From assembly GCA_910580135.1 (NCBI GenBank), contig CAJTXC010000037.1, positions 1-12,242 on the forward strand: a stretch of 12,242 bases of DNA, given 5' to 3'. The translations under genes were made by a program, and so were the position numbers. This DNA is from an uncultured Bacilli bacterium (GTDB lineage Bacteria > Bacillota_I > Bacilli_A > RF39 > UBA660). The notes under the pieces were generated by a model. It was not told the origin of the DNA and did no database searches. It saw nothing but the letters and a program-made list of their open reading frames with translations. Shown here in pieces: positions 5,099 through 11,727 of the stretch (its first letter is position 1; each line of letters opens with the position of its first letter).

Positions 5099-6079
5099 AT
5101 GAAAAGAATGTTAACAGGATTACAACCAACAGGTGTTATAACACTTGGAAATTATATTGGTGCAATAAAACAAATGGTTAAGTACCAAGATGAATATGAA
5201 TCATTTTTATTTGTAGCAGACCTACATGCTATTACCGTACCTAAGGAAGGTTTAAACTTAAAGAAAAATACAAAAGATCTTATTGCACTTTATTTAGCAT
5301 GCGGAATTGATCCAAAGAAAAATACTATATTTGTTCAATCACAGAATGAATACCACACAAATCTTTCTTGGGTTTTAGAATGTAACACTTATTTTGGTGA
5401 ATTATCTAGAATGCATCAGTTTAAGGAAAAAAGTAAAGGTAAAGAAAACTTTACCGCTGGATTATTTACATATCCAGTACTTATGGCATCAGACATAATA
5501 ATATATGATGCAGACTATGTTCCAGTAGGAGTAGATCAAAAACAACACGTAGAAATAGCAAGAGACGTGGCACAAAGATTTAATAATAAGTATGGTGATA
5601 CTTTCGTTGTTCCTGAACCTGTAATTAGTACAACTGGAACAAAGATAATGGACCTTTTAGATCCAACTAAAAAAATGAGTAAATCATCAGAAAACCAAAA
5701 TGGTGTTATTAGACTTCTTGATGAACCAGAAGTTATAAGAAAGAAAATCATGAGAGCTACTACTGATTCTGAAATGGAAGTTAGGTATGATGAAGAAAAT
5801 AAACCAGGAATATCAAACTTAATTAACATATACGCATCTTTAACTGGCAAAGAAATAAAAGAAATAGAAGAAGAGTTTGCAGGTAGTAATTACGGAACCT
5901 TTAAAAAAGCAGTTGCGGATGTAGTGGTATCCGAAATAGAAAAGATTCAAGAACGTTACAATAAATACCTTAATGGTAACGAAATAGATGAAATTTTAAG
6001 AAATGGTGCAAATAAAACTAGATTATATGCTAAAGCGAAGTATGAAGCTGTAAAAAATAAGATTGGTTTTTATAACTAG
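5099..6079 (+). CDS. trpS: Tryptophanyl-tRNA synthetase
   Basis: A class I aminoacyl-tRNA synthetase that charges tRNA-Trp with tryptophan in the cytoplasm. It has 326 residues, the normal length for bacterial TrpRS. Visible motifs are GLQPTGVITLGNYIGA (7-22, the HIGH-type signature as TLGN), FVADLHA (38-44), GLFTYPVLMASDI (121-133), and PVGVDQKQHVE (142-152, family-typical). The nucleotide-binding KMSKS loop is at 192-196. ATG 5099 has GAAGGAA 5 bases upstream; Met4 is a poorer choice. It forms its own unit: consensus promoter, T-box leader with a UGG specifier, gene, terminator. The leader and the enzyme support each other's identification. Confidence 0.98.
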   Translation: MKRMLTGLQPTGVITLGNYIGAIKQMVKYQDEYESFLFVADLHAITVPKEGLNLKKNTKDLIALYLACGIDPKKNTIFVQSQNEYHTNLSWVLECNTYFGELSRMHQFKEKSKGKENFTAGLFTYPVLMASDIIIYDADYVPVGVDQKQHVEIARDVAQRFNNKYGDTFVVPEPVISTTGTKIMDLLDPTKKMSKSSENQNGVIRLLDEPEVIRKKIMRATTDSEMEVRYDEENKPGISNLINIYASLTGKEIKEIEEEFAGSNYGTFKKAVADVVVSEIEKIQERYNKYLNGNEIDEILRNGANKTRLYAKAKYEAVKNKIGFYN

Positions 6080-6105
6080 TAAGTATTAAACTTGCTAGTT
6101 TTTTT
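6074..6105 (+). terminator. Rho-independent terminator of trpS
   Basis: AACTAGTAAG pairs with CTTGCTAGTT (10 bp with one G-T pair), loop TATTAAA, then a T-run. The trpS stop codon TAG lies within the 5' arm. Confidence 0.85.
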
Positions 6106-6159
6106 CTTGTATTTTTTCACTTGTTATGATAGTATAGTCTGCAAACAAGGGGTGTTTTG

Positions 6160-7221
6160 ATGAAAAAAGAAGTAAAAGAAATTAGATATGAAAATGACTT
6201 ATGGCAGTTTATAAATATAAGAAACAAAAATAATTCACAATATAAAAAGTTGAAAAAAATATATAATGAATTCTTAAAATGCATAAAAGCCGACCATAAC
6301 ATCGTAAGATATCCTGACATTAATACTGCTTTCTTATTTAATCAATATTTTAAAAATAAAAAAAGTGATTTTGAGTTTATGTTTAAATCATTAGTAGAAG
6401 TGGATATCGGTTTTAATTTAGAAGAAATTAATGATTTAGCATTAGATATCGCTAATTCTCAAAACGTTAATAAGAGTTTATATAGAAAAATAAAAAGTTA
6501 TAAAGACATAATAAAAATAACAGAAGAAATAATAAATTCGAAGAATTTGAGTGGCCTTATGGTATGGTTATATGTTTTAAATTTTGAACTTAGTGTATAC
6601 TTAAGCAGATTAACATCAATAATGAAATTCGTTGAAGAGGCATACCAGCCATTCATAAGTTATTATAATTTGGTAATAAATAAAAAAGCTGTGCCAGATG
6701 ATTTAGTAGACAAAATCATTAAACTTACCGCGCATAGTACTTTTGCAACGATAAATAATAATATAAAATTTGGTGAAAATAAAAAAGAAAATCTTTCAAG
6801 TTTTCTAGATTATAAAATAGGTTTTTTGGAGTATACAAGTAAGCATAATGAAAGTTTGAATCATATAAATGTAGCTAAATTTGAAATCAAAAAAACAAAT
6901 AAACCACAAAAAGAAGAAACAATATCTATATCGACGTCTTATGATATAAATGAAATCATTATAAAGCAAGATAATGAAAAGGATAAATTAATAAAAAATT
7001 ATGTGGATTCATATTTTGAAGTTTTATCTTCTTCATTACATGATAACGTTGAAAACTTTTTGCCTAATCCATCGATTGGAAACTATGATAAAATAATGGT
7101 AGGGTTATTAGAAAGGTATGAAGAATATTTAACAAAACTTGCACAAGATGGTAATTGTACAATGGCTGATAATCATATATATTATGTGCTTGATGCCATA
7201 GTAAGTAATATAAAGTCTTAG
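6160..7221 (+). CDS. Hypothetical protein, 353 residues, not recognised
   Basis: I do not recognise this protein. It starts at ATG 6160, with AAGGGGTG five bases upstream (a TTG directly before it is not needed). It is Lys/Asn/Ile-rich, predicted mostly helical, with no signal peptide. The only fairly hydrophobic stretch is about 131-150 (SGLMVWLYVLNFELSVYLSR), which looks more like a buried helix than a membrane segment. Residues about 243-275 are polar and low in structure (KKTNKPQKEETISIS...), suggesting a linker between an N-terminal helical domain and a C-terminal helical domain (276-353). No catalytic motif or metal-binding cluster is visible. It is a single-gene unit between the trpS terminator and its own terminator. 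Base and codon use look like the neighbours. It could be a lineage-specific cytoplasmic protein. Confidence 0.8.
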   Translation: MKKEVKEIRYENDLWQFINIRNKNNSQYKKLKKIYNEFLKCIKADHNIVRYPDINTAFLFNQYFKNKKSDFEFMFKSLVEVDIGFNLEEINDLALDIANSQNVNKSLYRKIKSYKDIIKITEEIINSKNLSGLMVWLYVLNFELSVYLSRLTSIMKFVEEAYQPFISYYNLVINKKAVPDDLVDKIIKLTAHSTFATINNNIKFGENKKENLSSFLDYKIGFLEYTSKHNESLNHINVAKFEIKKTNKPQKEETISISTSYDINEIIIKQDNEKDKLIKNYVDSYFEVLSSSLHDNVENFLPNPSIGNYDKIMVGLLERYEEYLTKLAQDGNCTMADNHIYYVLDAIVSNIKS

Positions 7222-7236
7222 TTAAAGACTTTTTTT
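7212..7236 (+). terminator. Rho-independent terminator of the 353-residue hypothetical gene
   Basis: AAAGTCTT pairs with AAGACTTT, loop AGTTA, with a T-run from 7230 to 7236. The stop codon TAG (7219-7221) spans the end of the 5' arm and the loop. Confidence 0.8.
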
Positions 7237-7244
7237 CTTTGGTA

Positions 7245-7253
7245 TGTTATAAT
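7245..7253 (+). promoter_or_regulatory. Extended -10 promoter of lepA-hemW
   Basis: TGTTATAAT is a consensus extended -10 (TGn-TATAAT) 19 bases before the lepA ATG. No clear -35 is visible because the preceding terminator occupies that place. The message would start next to the AGGTGA ribosome binding site. Confidence 0.5.
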
Positions 7254-7272
7254 TAATGGCAGGTGAATGTAT

Positions 7273-9069
7273 ATGAAAAAAGAAAACATAAGAAACTTTA
7301 GTATTATTGCACATATAGATCATGGCAAGTCAACGCTTGCTGATAGAATAATGGAAAAAACTGGTGCGATAACAAAAAGAGAACTTAAAGAGCAACTTTT
7401 AGATTCAATGGATTTAGAAAGAGAACGTGGTATAACAATTAAACTAAATGCTATTGAACTTAAATATAAAAAAGATAATGAAGAGTACTTATTTCATTTA
7501 ATAGACACTCCAGGTCATGTAGATTTTTCTTATGAAGTATCAAGATCTTTAGCAGCTTGTGAAGGTGCGATATTAGTTGTAGATGCAGCCCAAGGAATAG
7601 AAGCTCAAACACTAGCTAACCTTTATCTTGCTCTTGAAAATAATTTAACTATAATTCCTATTATTAATAAAATAGATTTACCTAATGCAGATGTAGAAAA
7701 GGTAAAAAAAGAAATAATAGATACTTTTGGTTTTGATGAAAGCGAAATAATATTAACGAGTGCTAAAACCGGAGTTGGTATTGAAGAATTATTAGATGCC
7801 ATAGTAGATAGAATTCCAGCACCTACAGGAGTTAAAGATGAAAAATTACAAGCACTTATATTTGATAGTTTTTATGAATCGTATAGAGGAGCAATTATTT
7901 GGACTAGAATAGTAAGTGGTAGTGTATCTGTAGGAGATAAAATTAAGATGGTTTCATCAGGCGCCGAATACGAAGTTGTTGAACTTGGTAAACATGATCC
8001 TAAAGAAAGAAAAGTAAAAACGCTTTCTGCTGGTGAAGTTGGATATTTATGTGCTTCTATAAAAAGTGTTAGTGACATAAAAGTAGGAGATACTATTACA
8101 ACCGTTAATAATCCTGGAGAATTACTTCCTGGTTATAAGCCTATGAAACCGATGGTTTTTTGCGGTCTTTATCCAATAGAATCCAATAGGTATACAGACC
8201 TACGTGATGCTTTAGAAAAGTTAAAGTTAAACGATGCAGCACTTTCTTTTGAACCTGAAACATCAACTGCGTTAGGTTTTGGTTTTAGATGTGGATTTTT
8301 AGGAATGCTTCACATGGATGTAACAGAAGAGCGAATTGAAAGAGAATTTGGAATAGATATTATTGCAACCAGTCCATCGGTTGTTTATGAAGTGACCAAA
8401 ACAAATGAAGAAGAAATATTAGTTGATAATCCAAATGAAATGCCAGAAAGACAAAAAATAAAAGAAATAAGGGAACCTTACATAAAGACAAATATATTTG
8501 TGCCAAGTGAATTTATTGGCTCTGTTATGGAGTTATGTCAAGATAAGAGGGGAACATATATAGATATGGATTACATTAATAGTACCCGTGTTAATATTCA
8601 TTATGAAATACCATTGTCAGAAGTAGTTTATGATTTCTTTGATAAGTTAAAAAGTTTTACTAAAGGTTATGCCTCGTTTGATTACGAAATAATAGGATAT
8701 AAACCTAGTAACTTAGTTAAGATGGATATTTTAATTAATGGAGAAGGAGTTGATGCATTATCTACTATCACTCATAAAGATTTTGCATATGCTCGTGGTA
8801 AAGCAGTGGTAGAAAACTTAAAGAAACTAATTCCTAGACAATTATTTGAAGTGCCTATTCAAGCAGTAATTGGAACTAAGGCAATTGCTAGAAGTGATAT
8901 TAAAGCAATGAAGAAAAACGTTTTAGCTAAATGTTATGGTGGAGACGTTTCACGTAAAAGAAAACTTTTAGAAAAACAAAAAGAAGGTAAAAAAAGAATG
9001 AAACGAGTAGGTAACGTAGAAATACCACAAGAAGCATTCTTATCCGTTTTAAAAGTAGATAATGAATAA
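7273..9069 (+). CDS. lepA: Elongation factor 4 (LepA), ribosome-associated translational GTPase
   Basis: LepA/EF4 is a GTPase of the EF-G family that binds the ribosome and affects initiation and elongation, especially under ionic stress. It has 598 residues, the usual length. GTPase motifs from the N-terminus: G1 AHIDHGKST (13-21), G2 RGITI (52-56), G3 DTPGH (78-82), G4 NKID (132-135), G5 SAK (163-165). The LepA-specific C-terminal domain is present, with the Lys/Arg-rich CYGGDVSRKRKLLEKQKEGKKRMK stretch and the closing IPQEAFLSVLK. An ATG six bases earlier (7267) directly abuts AGGTGA (7261-7266), too close for use. ATG 7273 is 6 bases away and gives the family N-terminus KKENIRNFSIIAHIDHGK. 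hemW follows after 16 bases with no terminator, so they form an operon, as in Bacillus. Confidence 0.98.
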   Translation: MKKENIRNFSIIAHIDHGKSTLADRIMEKTGAITKRELKEQLLDSMDLERERGITIKLNAIELKYKKDNEEYLFHLIDTPGHVDFSYEVSRSLAACEGAILVVDAAQGIEAQTLANLYLALENNLTIIPIINKIDLPNADVEKVKKEIIDTFGFDESEIILTSAKTGVGIEELLDAIVDRIPAPTGVKDEKLQALIFDSFYESYRGAIIWTRIVSGSVSVGDKIKMVSSGAEYEVVELGKHDPKERKVKTLSAGEVGYLCASIKSVSDIKVGDTITTVNNPGELLPGYKPMKPMVFCGLYPIESNRYTDLRDALEKLKLNDAALSFEPETSTALGFGFRCGFLGMLHMDVTEERIEREFGIDIIATSPSVVYEVTKTNEEEILVDNPNEMPERQKIKEIREPYIKTNIFVPSEFIGSVMELCQDKRGTYIDMDYINSTRVNIHYEIPLSEVVYDFFDKLKSFTKGYASFDYEIIGYKPSNLVKMDILINGEGVDALSTITHKDFAYARGKAVVENLKKLIPRQLFEVPIQAVIGTKAIARSDIKAMKKNVLAKCYGGDVSRKRKLLEKQKEGKKRMKRVGNVEIPQEAFLSVLKVDNE

Positions 9070-9085
9070 GAGGAGTTAATATAAG

Positions 9086-10189
9086 TTGATAAAAAGTTGT
9101 TATATTCACATTCCTTTTTGTAAAAAAATATGCTCTTACTGTGATTTTTGCAAAAACTTCTATGATGAAAGAATTGTATCGGATTACTTAAATGCTTTAG
9201 CACGTGAAATTGATAATAATTATAAAGGTGAAGAACTTAATACTTTATATATAGGAGGTGGAACTCCTAGTTCACTTTCACTTAATAATTTGAAGAAATT
9301 ATTTGAAATATTAGAAAAAATTAAGTTGTCTAAAACTTATGAATTTACTTTTGAATGTAATTATGATGATATAACTGAGGAATTATTAATATTATTAAAA
9401 CAAAATAAGGTAAATAGAATAAGTATAGGTGTGCAGACTTTTAATGAAAAATATGAAAAGATATTAAATAGAAAAATAAATAAAAAAGAAATGCTTTATA
9501 GTATTAATTTATCTAAAAAGTATTTTGATAATATTAATATTGATTTAATGTATGCTCTTCCAGATGAAAGTACCAAAACTTTAGAAGAAGATTTAAAAAC
9601 CTTTATAGATTTAGATGTAGAACATATTAGTACTTATGCTTTGATCGTAGAAGAACATACTAAACTAGGATTAAGTAATCTAAAAGAAGTGGATGAAGAT
9701 ACTCAAAATAATATGTATTATAAAATAGTTAATAAATTAAAAGATAATGGTTATATACATTATGAACTAAGTAATTTTTCTAGACCGGGTTATGAGTCTA
9801 AACATAATTTAACATATTGGAAAAATGAAGAATATTATGGCTTTGGAGCGGGAACTTCCGGTTTTGTAAATAATGTTAGATATGATAATACCAAAAGTAT
9901 TATCAATTATATAAATGATAAAACACATGTATACGAAGAAGAAATTAGTATAGATCAAAAGATTAAAGACGAAGTAATGTTAAACCTTAGAATGATAAAA
10001 GGAATAGATAAAGAAGATTTTAAAAATAAATATAATATTTATTTTGATAAAGTATTTAATTATAAAAGTTTGATTTCAAATGGTTATTTGATAGAAGATA
10101 ATAAAAGTATTTATATTCCAGAAGATAAACTTTTTGTATCAAATGAAATAATTATAATGTTGCTTGATTGTTATACCTTGAATAAATAA
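9086..10189 (+). CDS. hemW: Radical SAM haem chaperone HemW (formerly 'oxygen-independent coproporphyrinogen oxidase-like')
   Basis: HemW binds haem and a 4Fe-4S cluster and delivers haem to respiratory proteins; it is not a true HemN. It has 367 residues. Radical SAM motif: HIPFCKKICSYCDFC with Cys12, Cys16 and Cys19 for the cluster and Cys22 after. SAM-binding GGGTPS is at 57-62. The HemW hallmark HNLTYW (240-245), which contributes to haem binding, is followed by YYGFGAGTSGF. The start is TTG 9086 with AGAGGAG about 10 bases upstream. No ATG gives the family N-terminus, so the TTG is well supported. It is the second gene of the lepA operon. The message ends in a long hairpin that includes the stop codon. 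Confidence 0.95.
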   Translation: MIKSCYIHIPFCKKICSYCDFCKNFYDERIVSDYLNALAREIDNNYKGEELNTLYIGGGTPSSLSLNNLKKLFEILEKIKLSKTYEFTFECNYDDITEELLILLKQNKVNRISIGVQTFNEKYEKILNRKINKKEMLYSINLSKKYFDNINIDLMYALPDESTKTLEEDLKTFIDLDVEHISTYALIVEEHTKLGLSNLKEVDEDTQNNMYYKIVNKLKDNGYIHYELSNFSRPGYESKHNLTYWKNEEYYGFGAGTSGFVNNVRYDNTKSIINYINDKTHVYEEEISIDQKIKDEVMLNLRMIKGIDKEDFKNKYNIYFDKVFNYKSLISNGYLIEDNKSIYIPEDKLFVSNEIIIMLLDCYTLNK

Positions 10190-10210
10190 CTTATTTAAGG
10201 TATAATTTTT
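10171..10210 (+). terminator. Rho-independent terminator of lepA-hemW, palindrome shared with the next promoter
   Basis: TTATACCTTGAATAA pairs with TTATTTAAGGTATAA (15 bp with one G-T pair) around the five-base loop ATAAC, then five T. The hemW stop TAA is in the loop. The -35 and -10 of the next gene's promoter fall inside the two arms. Confidence 0.7.
10178..10206 (+). promoter_or_regulatory. Promoter of the small acidic membrane protein gene, inside the hemW terminator
   Basis: TTGAAT (4 of 6), exactly 17 bases, TATAAT (6 of 6). Transcription would start near 10213, about 18 bases before the ATG, leaving the GGAGG site intact. Both hexamers lie in opposite arms of the terminator palindrome. 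Confidence 0.6.
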
Positions 10211-10230
10211 ATATAGTACGGAGGTAGAGC

Positions 10231-10611
10231 ATGGATACTAAAGAAGAAATGATTGAAGAAATTGATGTTATGGAAGATTTATCTACTGATATAAAAGAAG
10301 ATAAGGAAACTAAACTAGAAGAAGTTAAACCCGATATTCCAGTAGTAGAACCAGTTATAGAAGAAGTGGTTTCACCTTCTGAAAATAAAGTAGAAGAAAT
10401 GTCTGTAAATAAACCAGATGAAGAAAATATATCTGTTGAACCTGAAATAATAGATTCTAATGATGAAAACCAAGACGTAGTAACTGAGGAGATGCCTAAG
10501 AAAAATAAAACTCCATTAATAGTTTTATTATCTGTTTTATTAGTTTTAGATATAGCGGCATTAGTCATATATATGATAGGTATTGAAAAAGTAATTTCGT
10601 TTATTAAATAA
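10231..10611 (+). CDS. Small acidic protein with a C-terminal membrane anchor, unknown function
   Basis: 126 residues. Residues 1-88 are highly acidic and low in complexity (Glu, Asp, Val, Pro; PVVEPVIEEVV-type runs) and are probably disordered. Residues 89-93 are basic (PKKNK), followed by a membrane helix at about 94-116 and a short tail. With the acidic part first and basic residues before the helix, the N-terminal region is expected in the cytoplasm. It has a good ribosome binding site (GGAGGT, 5 bases before ATG), its own promoter and its own terminator, so it is a real gene. I do not recognise a family. It lies between hemW and hrcA, which are adjacent in Bacillus. It could be a scaffold or cell-envelope protein; this is only a guess from composition. 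Confidence 0.8.
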   Translation: MDTKEEMIEEIDVMEDLSTDIKEDKETKLEEVKPDIPVVEPVIEEVVSPSENKVEEMSVNKPDEENISVEPEIIDSNDENQDVVTEEMPKKNKTPLIVLLSVLLVLDIAALVIYMIGIEKVISFIK

Positions 10612-10633
10612 GCATTCATTTGCTTATTTTTTT
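10606..10633 (+). terminator. Rho-independent terminator of the small acidic protein gene
   Basis: AAATAAGCA pairs perfectly with TGCTTATTT (9 bp), loop TTCATT, followed by a T-run to 10633. The stop codon TAA (10609-10611) lies in the 5' arm. Confidence 0.85.
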
Positions 10634-10657
10634 CTTTTAATAAATTTTAATTATTTT

Positions 10658-10684
10658 TTAGCACTCATGTATTGACATTGCTAA
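10658..10684 (+). promoter_or_regulatory. CIRCE operator (HrcA binding site) with a degenerate right arm
   Basis: The CIRCE consensus is TTAGCACTC-N9-GAGTGCTAA. Here the left arm TTAGCACTC is perfect, the spacer is exactly 9 bases, and the right arm reads CATTGCTAA, two changes from consensus. It lies directly upstream of hrcA and covers the -35 of its promoter, so HrcA should repress its own operon by blocking RNA polymerase. Confidence 0.9.
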
Positions 10685-10700
10685 AATGGCATATTATAAT
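10672..10700 (+). promoter_or_regulatory. Consensus vegetative promoter of the hrcA-grpE operon
   Basis: TTGACA, 17 bases, TATAAT: both hexamers match the sigma-A consensus exactly. The -35 lies across the CIRCE spacer and right arm. Transcription would start near 10707, about 28 bases before the hrcA start. Confidence 0.88.
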
Positions 10701-10734
10701 ATTGTTAGACTTCTAGAAAGAAGGTGATTTTAGT

Positions 10735-11724
10735 TTGCTTAGTGAAAGACAGCGTAAACTTTTAAAACTAATCGTGGAAGAATATATCAAATCAGCTGCT
10801 CCAGTTGGATCATCTGGTTTATGTGAAGAACTTAATTGTTCATCTGCGACAATAAGAAATGAAATGGCTTATTTAGAAGATGTAGGTTTTTTAGAAAAAA
10901 CACATACGTCGAGTGGTAGAGTGCCTAGTGAAGAAGGTTATAGATACTACGTTGATAATTTAATGAAGCCAAAGGAAATGACTGGCGAAGACGTGCTTAA
11001 ACTTCAAAGAATATTTGATAATAAGCAACTAGTTTTATCAGATGTTATAACTAAAAGTATGGAAATAATATCAGAAATAACTAATTGTACTTCGGTTGTT
11101 CTAGGGACTTCTAGTAGTGATAATAAGTTAAAACAAGTACAAGTTGTTCCGCTTGATAATAATAAAGTTGTTGCAATTGTAATAACTGATAAAGGTCACG
11201 TTGAACATAAAGAACTTAACGTTGGTGATAACGTTTTACCTTCAGAAGTTAAAAAAGTAGTTGAGTTAATTAATAAACTTCTTGTTGGAACGCCACTTGA
11301 TGAGGTTAGTAGTAAACTAGAGTTTGAAATTAAACCAATAATTGGTAACTACGTTAAATCACATGAAGCTTTATATAGGGCATTTTATAATGCATTTAAT
11401 GAGTTTTCTTATAAAAACCATATGCATATGTCTGGTAGAACAAAACTTCTTGATTATCAGGAGTTTGATAACATATCGAAAGTAAAAGATATTTTAAATA
11501 AGTTTGATAATACGGATATGGTTAAGAAAATAGAAGCTGATGATAATAATATAAACGTTTATATTGGTCATGAAAATAACTTTGATGATGATGTATCAGT
11601 TATTAAAACAAGATATGATGCATCAGGTGAAGAAGGAACAATTGCCATAGTAGGACCAAAAAGAATGGACTATGAAAGAGTGGTTGCATTACTTGAATTT
11701 ATTAAACGTAACATAGAAAGGTAG
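10735..11724 (+). CDS. hrcA: Heat-inducible transcription repressor HrcA
   Basis: HrcA binds CIRCE operators and represses the class I heat-shock operons (groE, dnaK); it needs GroEL to stay active. It has 329 residues, close to the usual 340. The N-terminal winged helix is residues 1 to about 72, with SSATIRNEM (37-45) as recognition region and the family signature HTSSGRVPSEEGYRYYVDNL. The rest is the dimerisation and inserted domains, with GPKRMDYERV near the end, typical of the family. The start is TTG 10735, preceded by AAGGTGAT (10721-10728, 6 bases), giving the family N-terminus LSERQRKLL. It is the first gene of a CIRCE-controlled operon and is followed after 3 bases by grpE. Confidence 0.97.
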   Translation: MLSERQRKLLKLIVEEYIKSAAPVGSSGLCEELNCSSATIRNEMAYLEDVGFLEKTHTSSGRVPSEEGYRYYVDNLMKPKEMTGEDVLKLQRIFDNKQLVLSDVITKSMEIISEITNCTSVVLGTSSSDNKLKQVQVVPLDNNKVVAIVITDKGHVEHKELNVGDNVLPSEVKKVVELINKLLVGTPLDEVSSKLEFEIKPIIGNYVKSHEALYRAFYNAFNEFSYKNHMHMSGRTKLLDYQEFDNISKVKDILNKFDNTDMVKKIEADDNNINVYIGHENNFDDDVSVIKTRYDASGEEGTIAIVGPKRMDYERVVALLEFIKRNIER

Positions 11725-11727
11725 CGT

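Noticed and set aside
5536..5850. Minus-strand ORFs inside trpS, lepA and hemW starts (for example 5536-5850, 7872-8078, 8934-9203)
   Set aside because: All lie fully within strongly identified plus-strand genes and have no ribosome binding sites or plausible protein features.
10209..10619. Minus-strand 136-residue Ser/Thr-rich ORF opposite the acidic protein gene
   Set aside because: Shadow of the Glu/Asp codons of the plus-strand gene, which has ribosome binding site, promoter and terminator.
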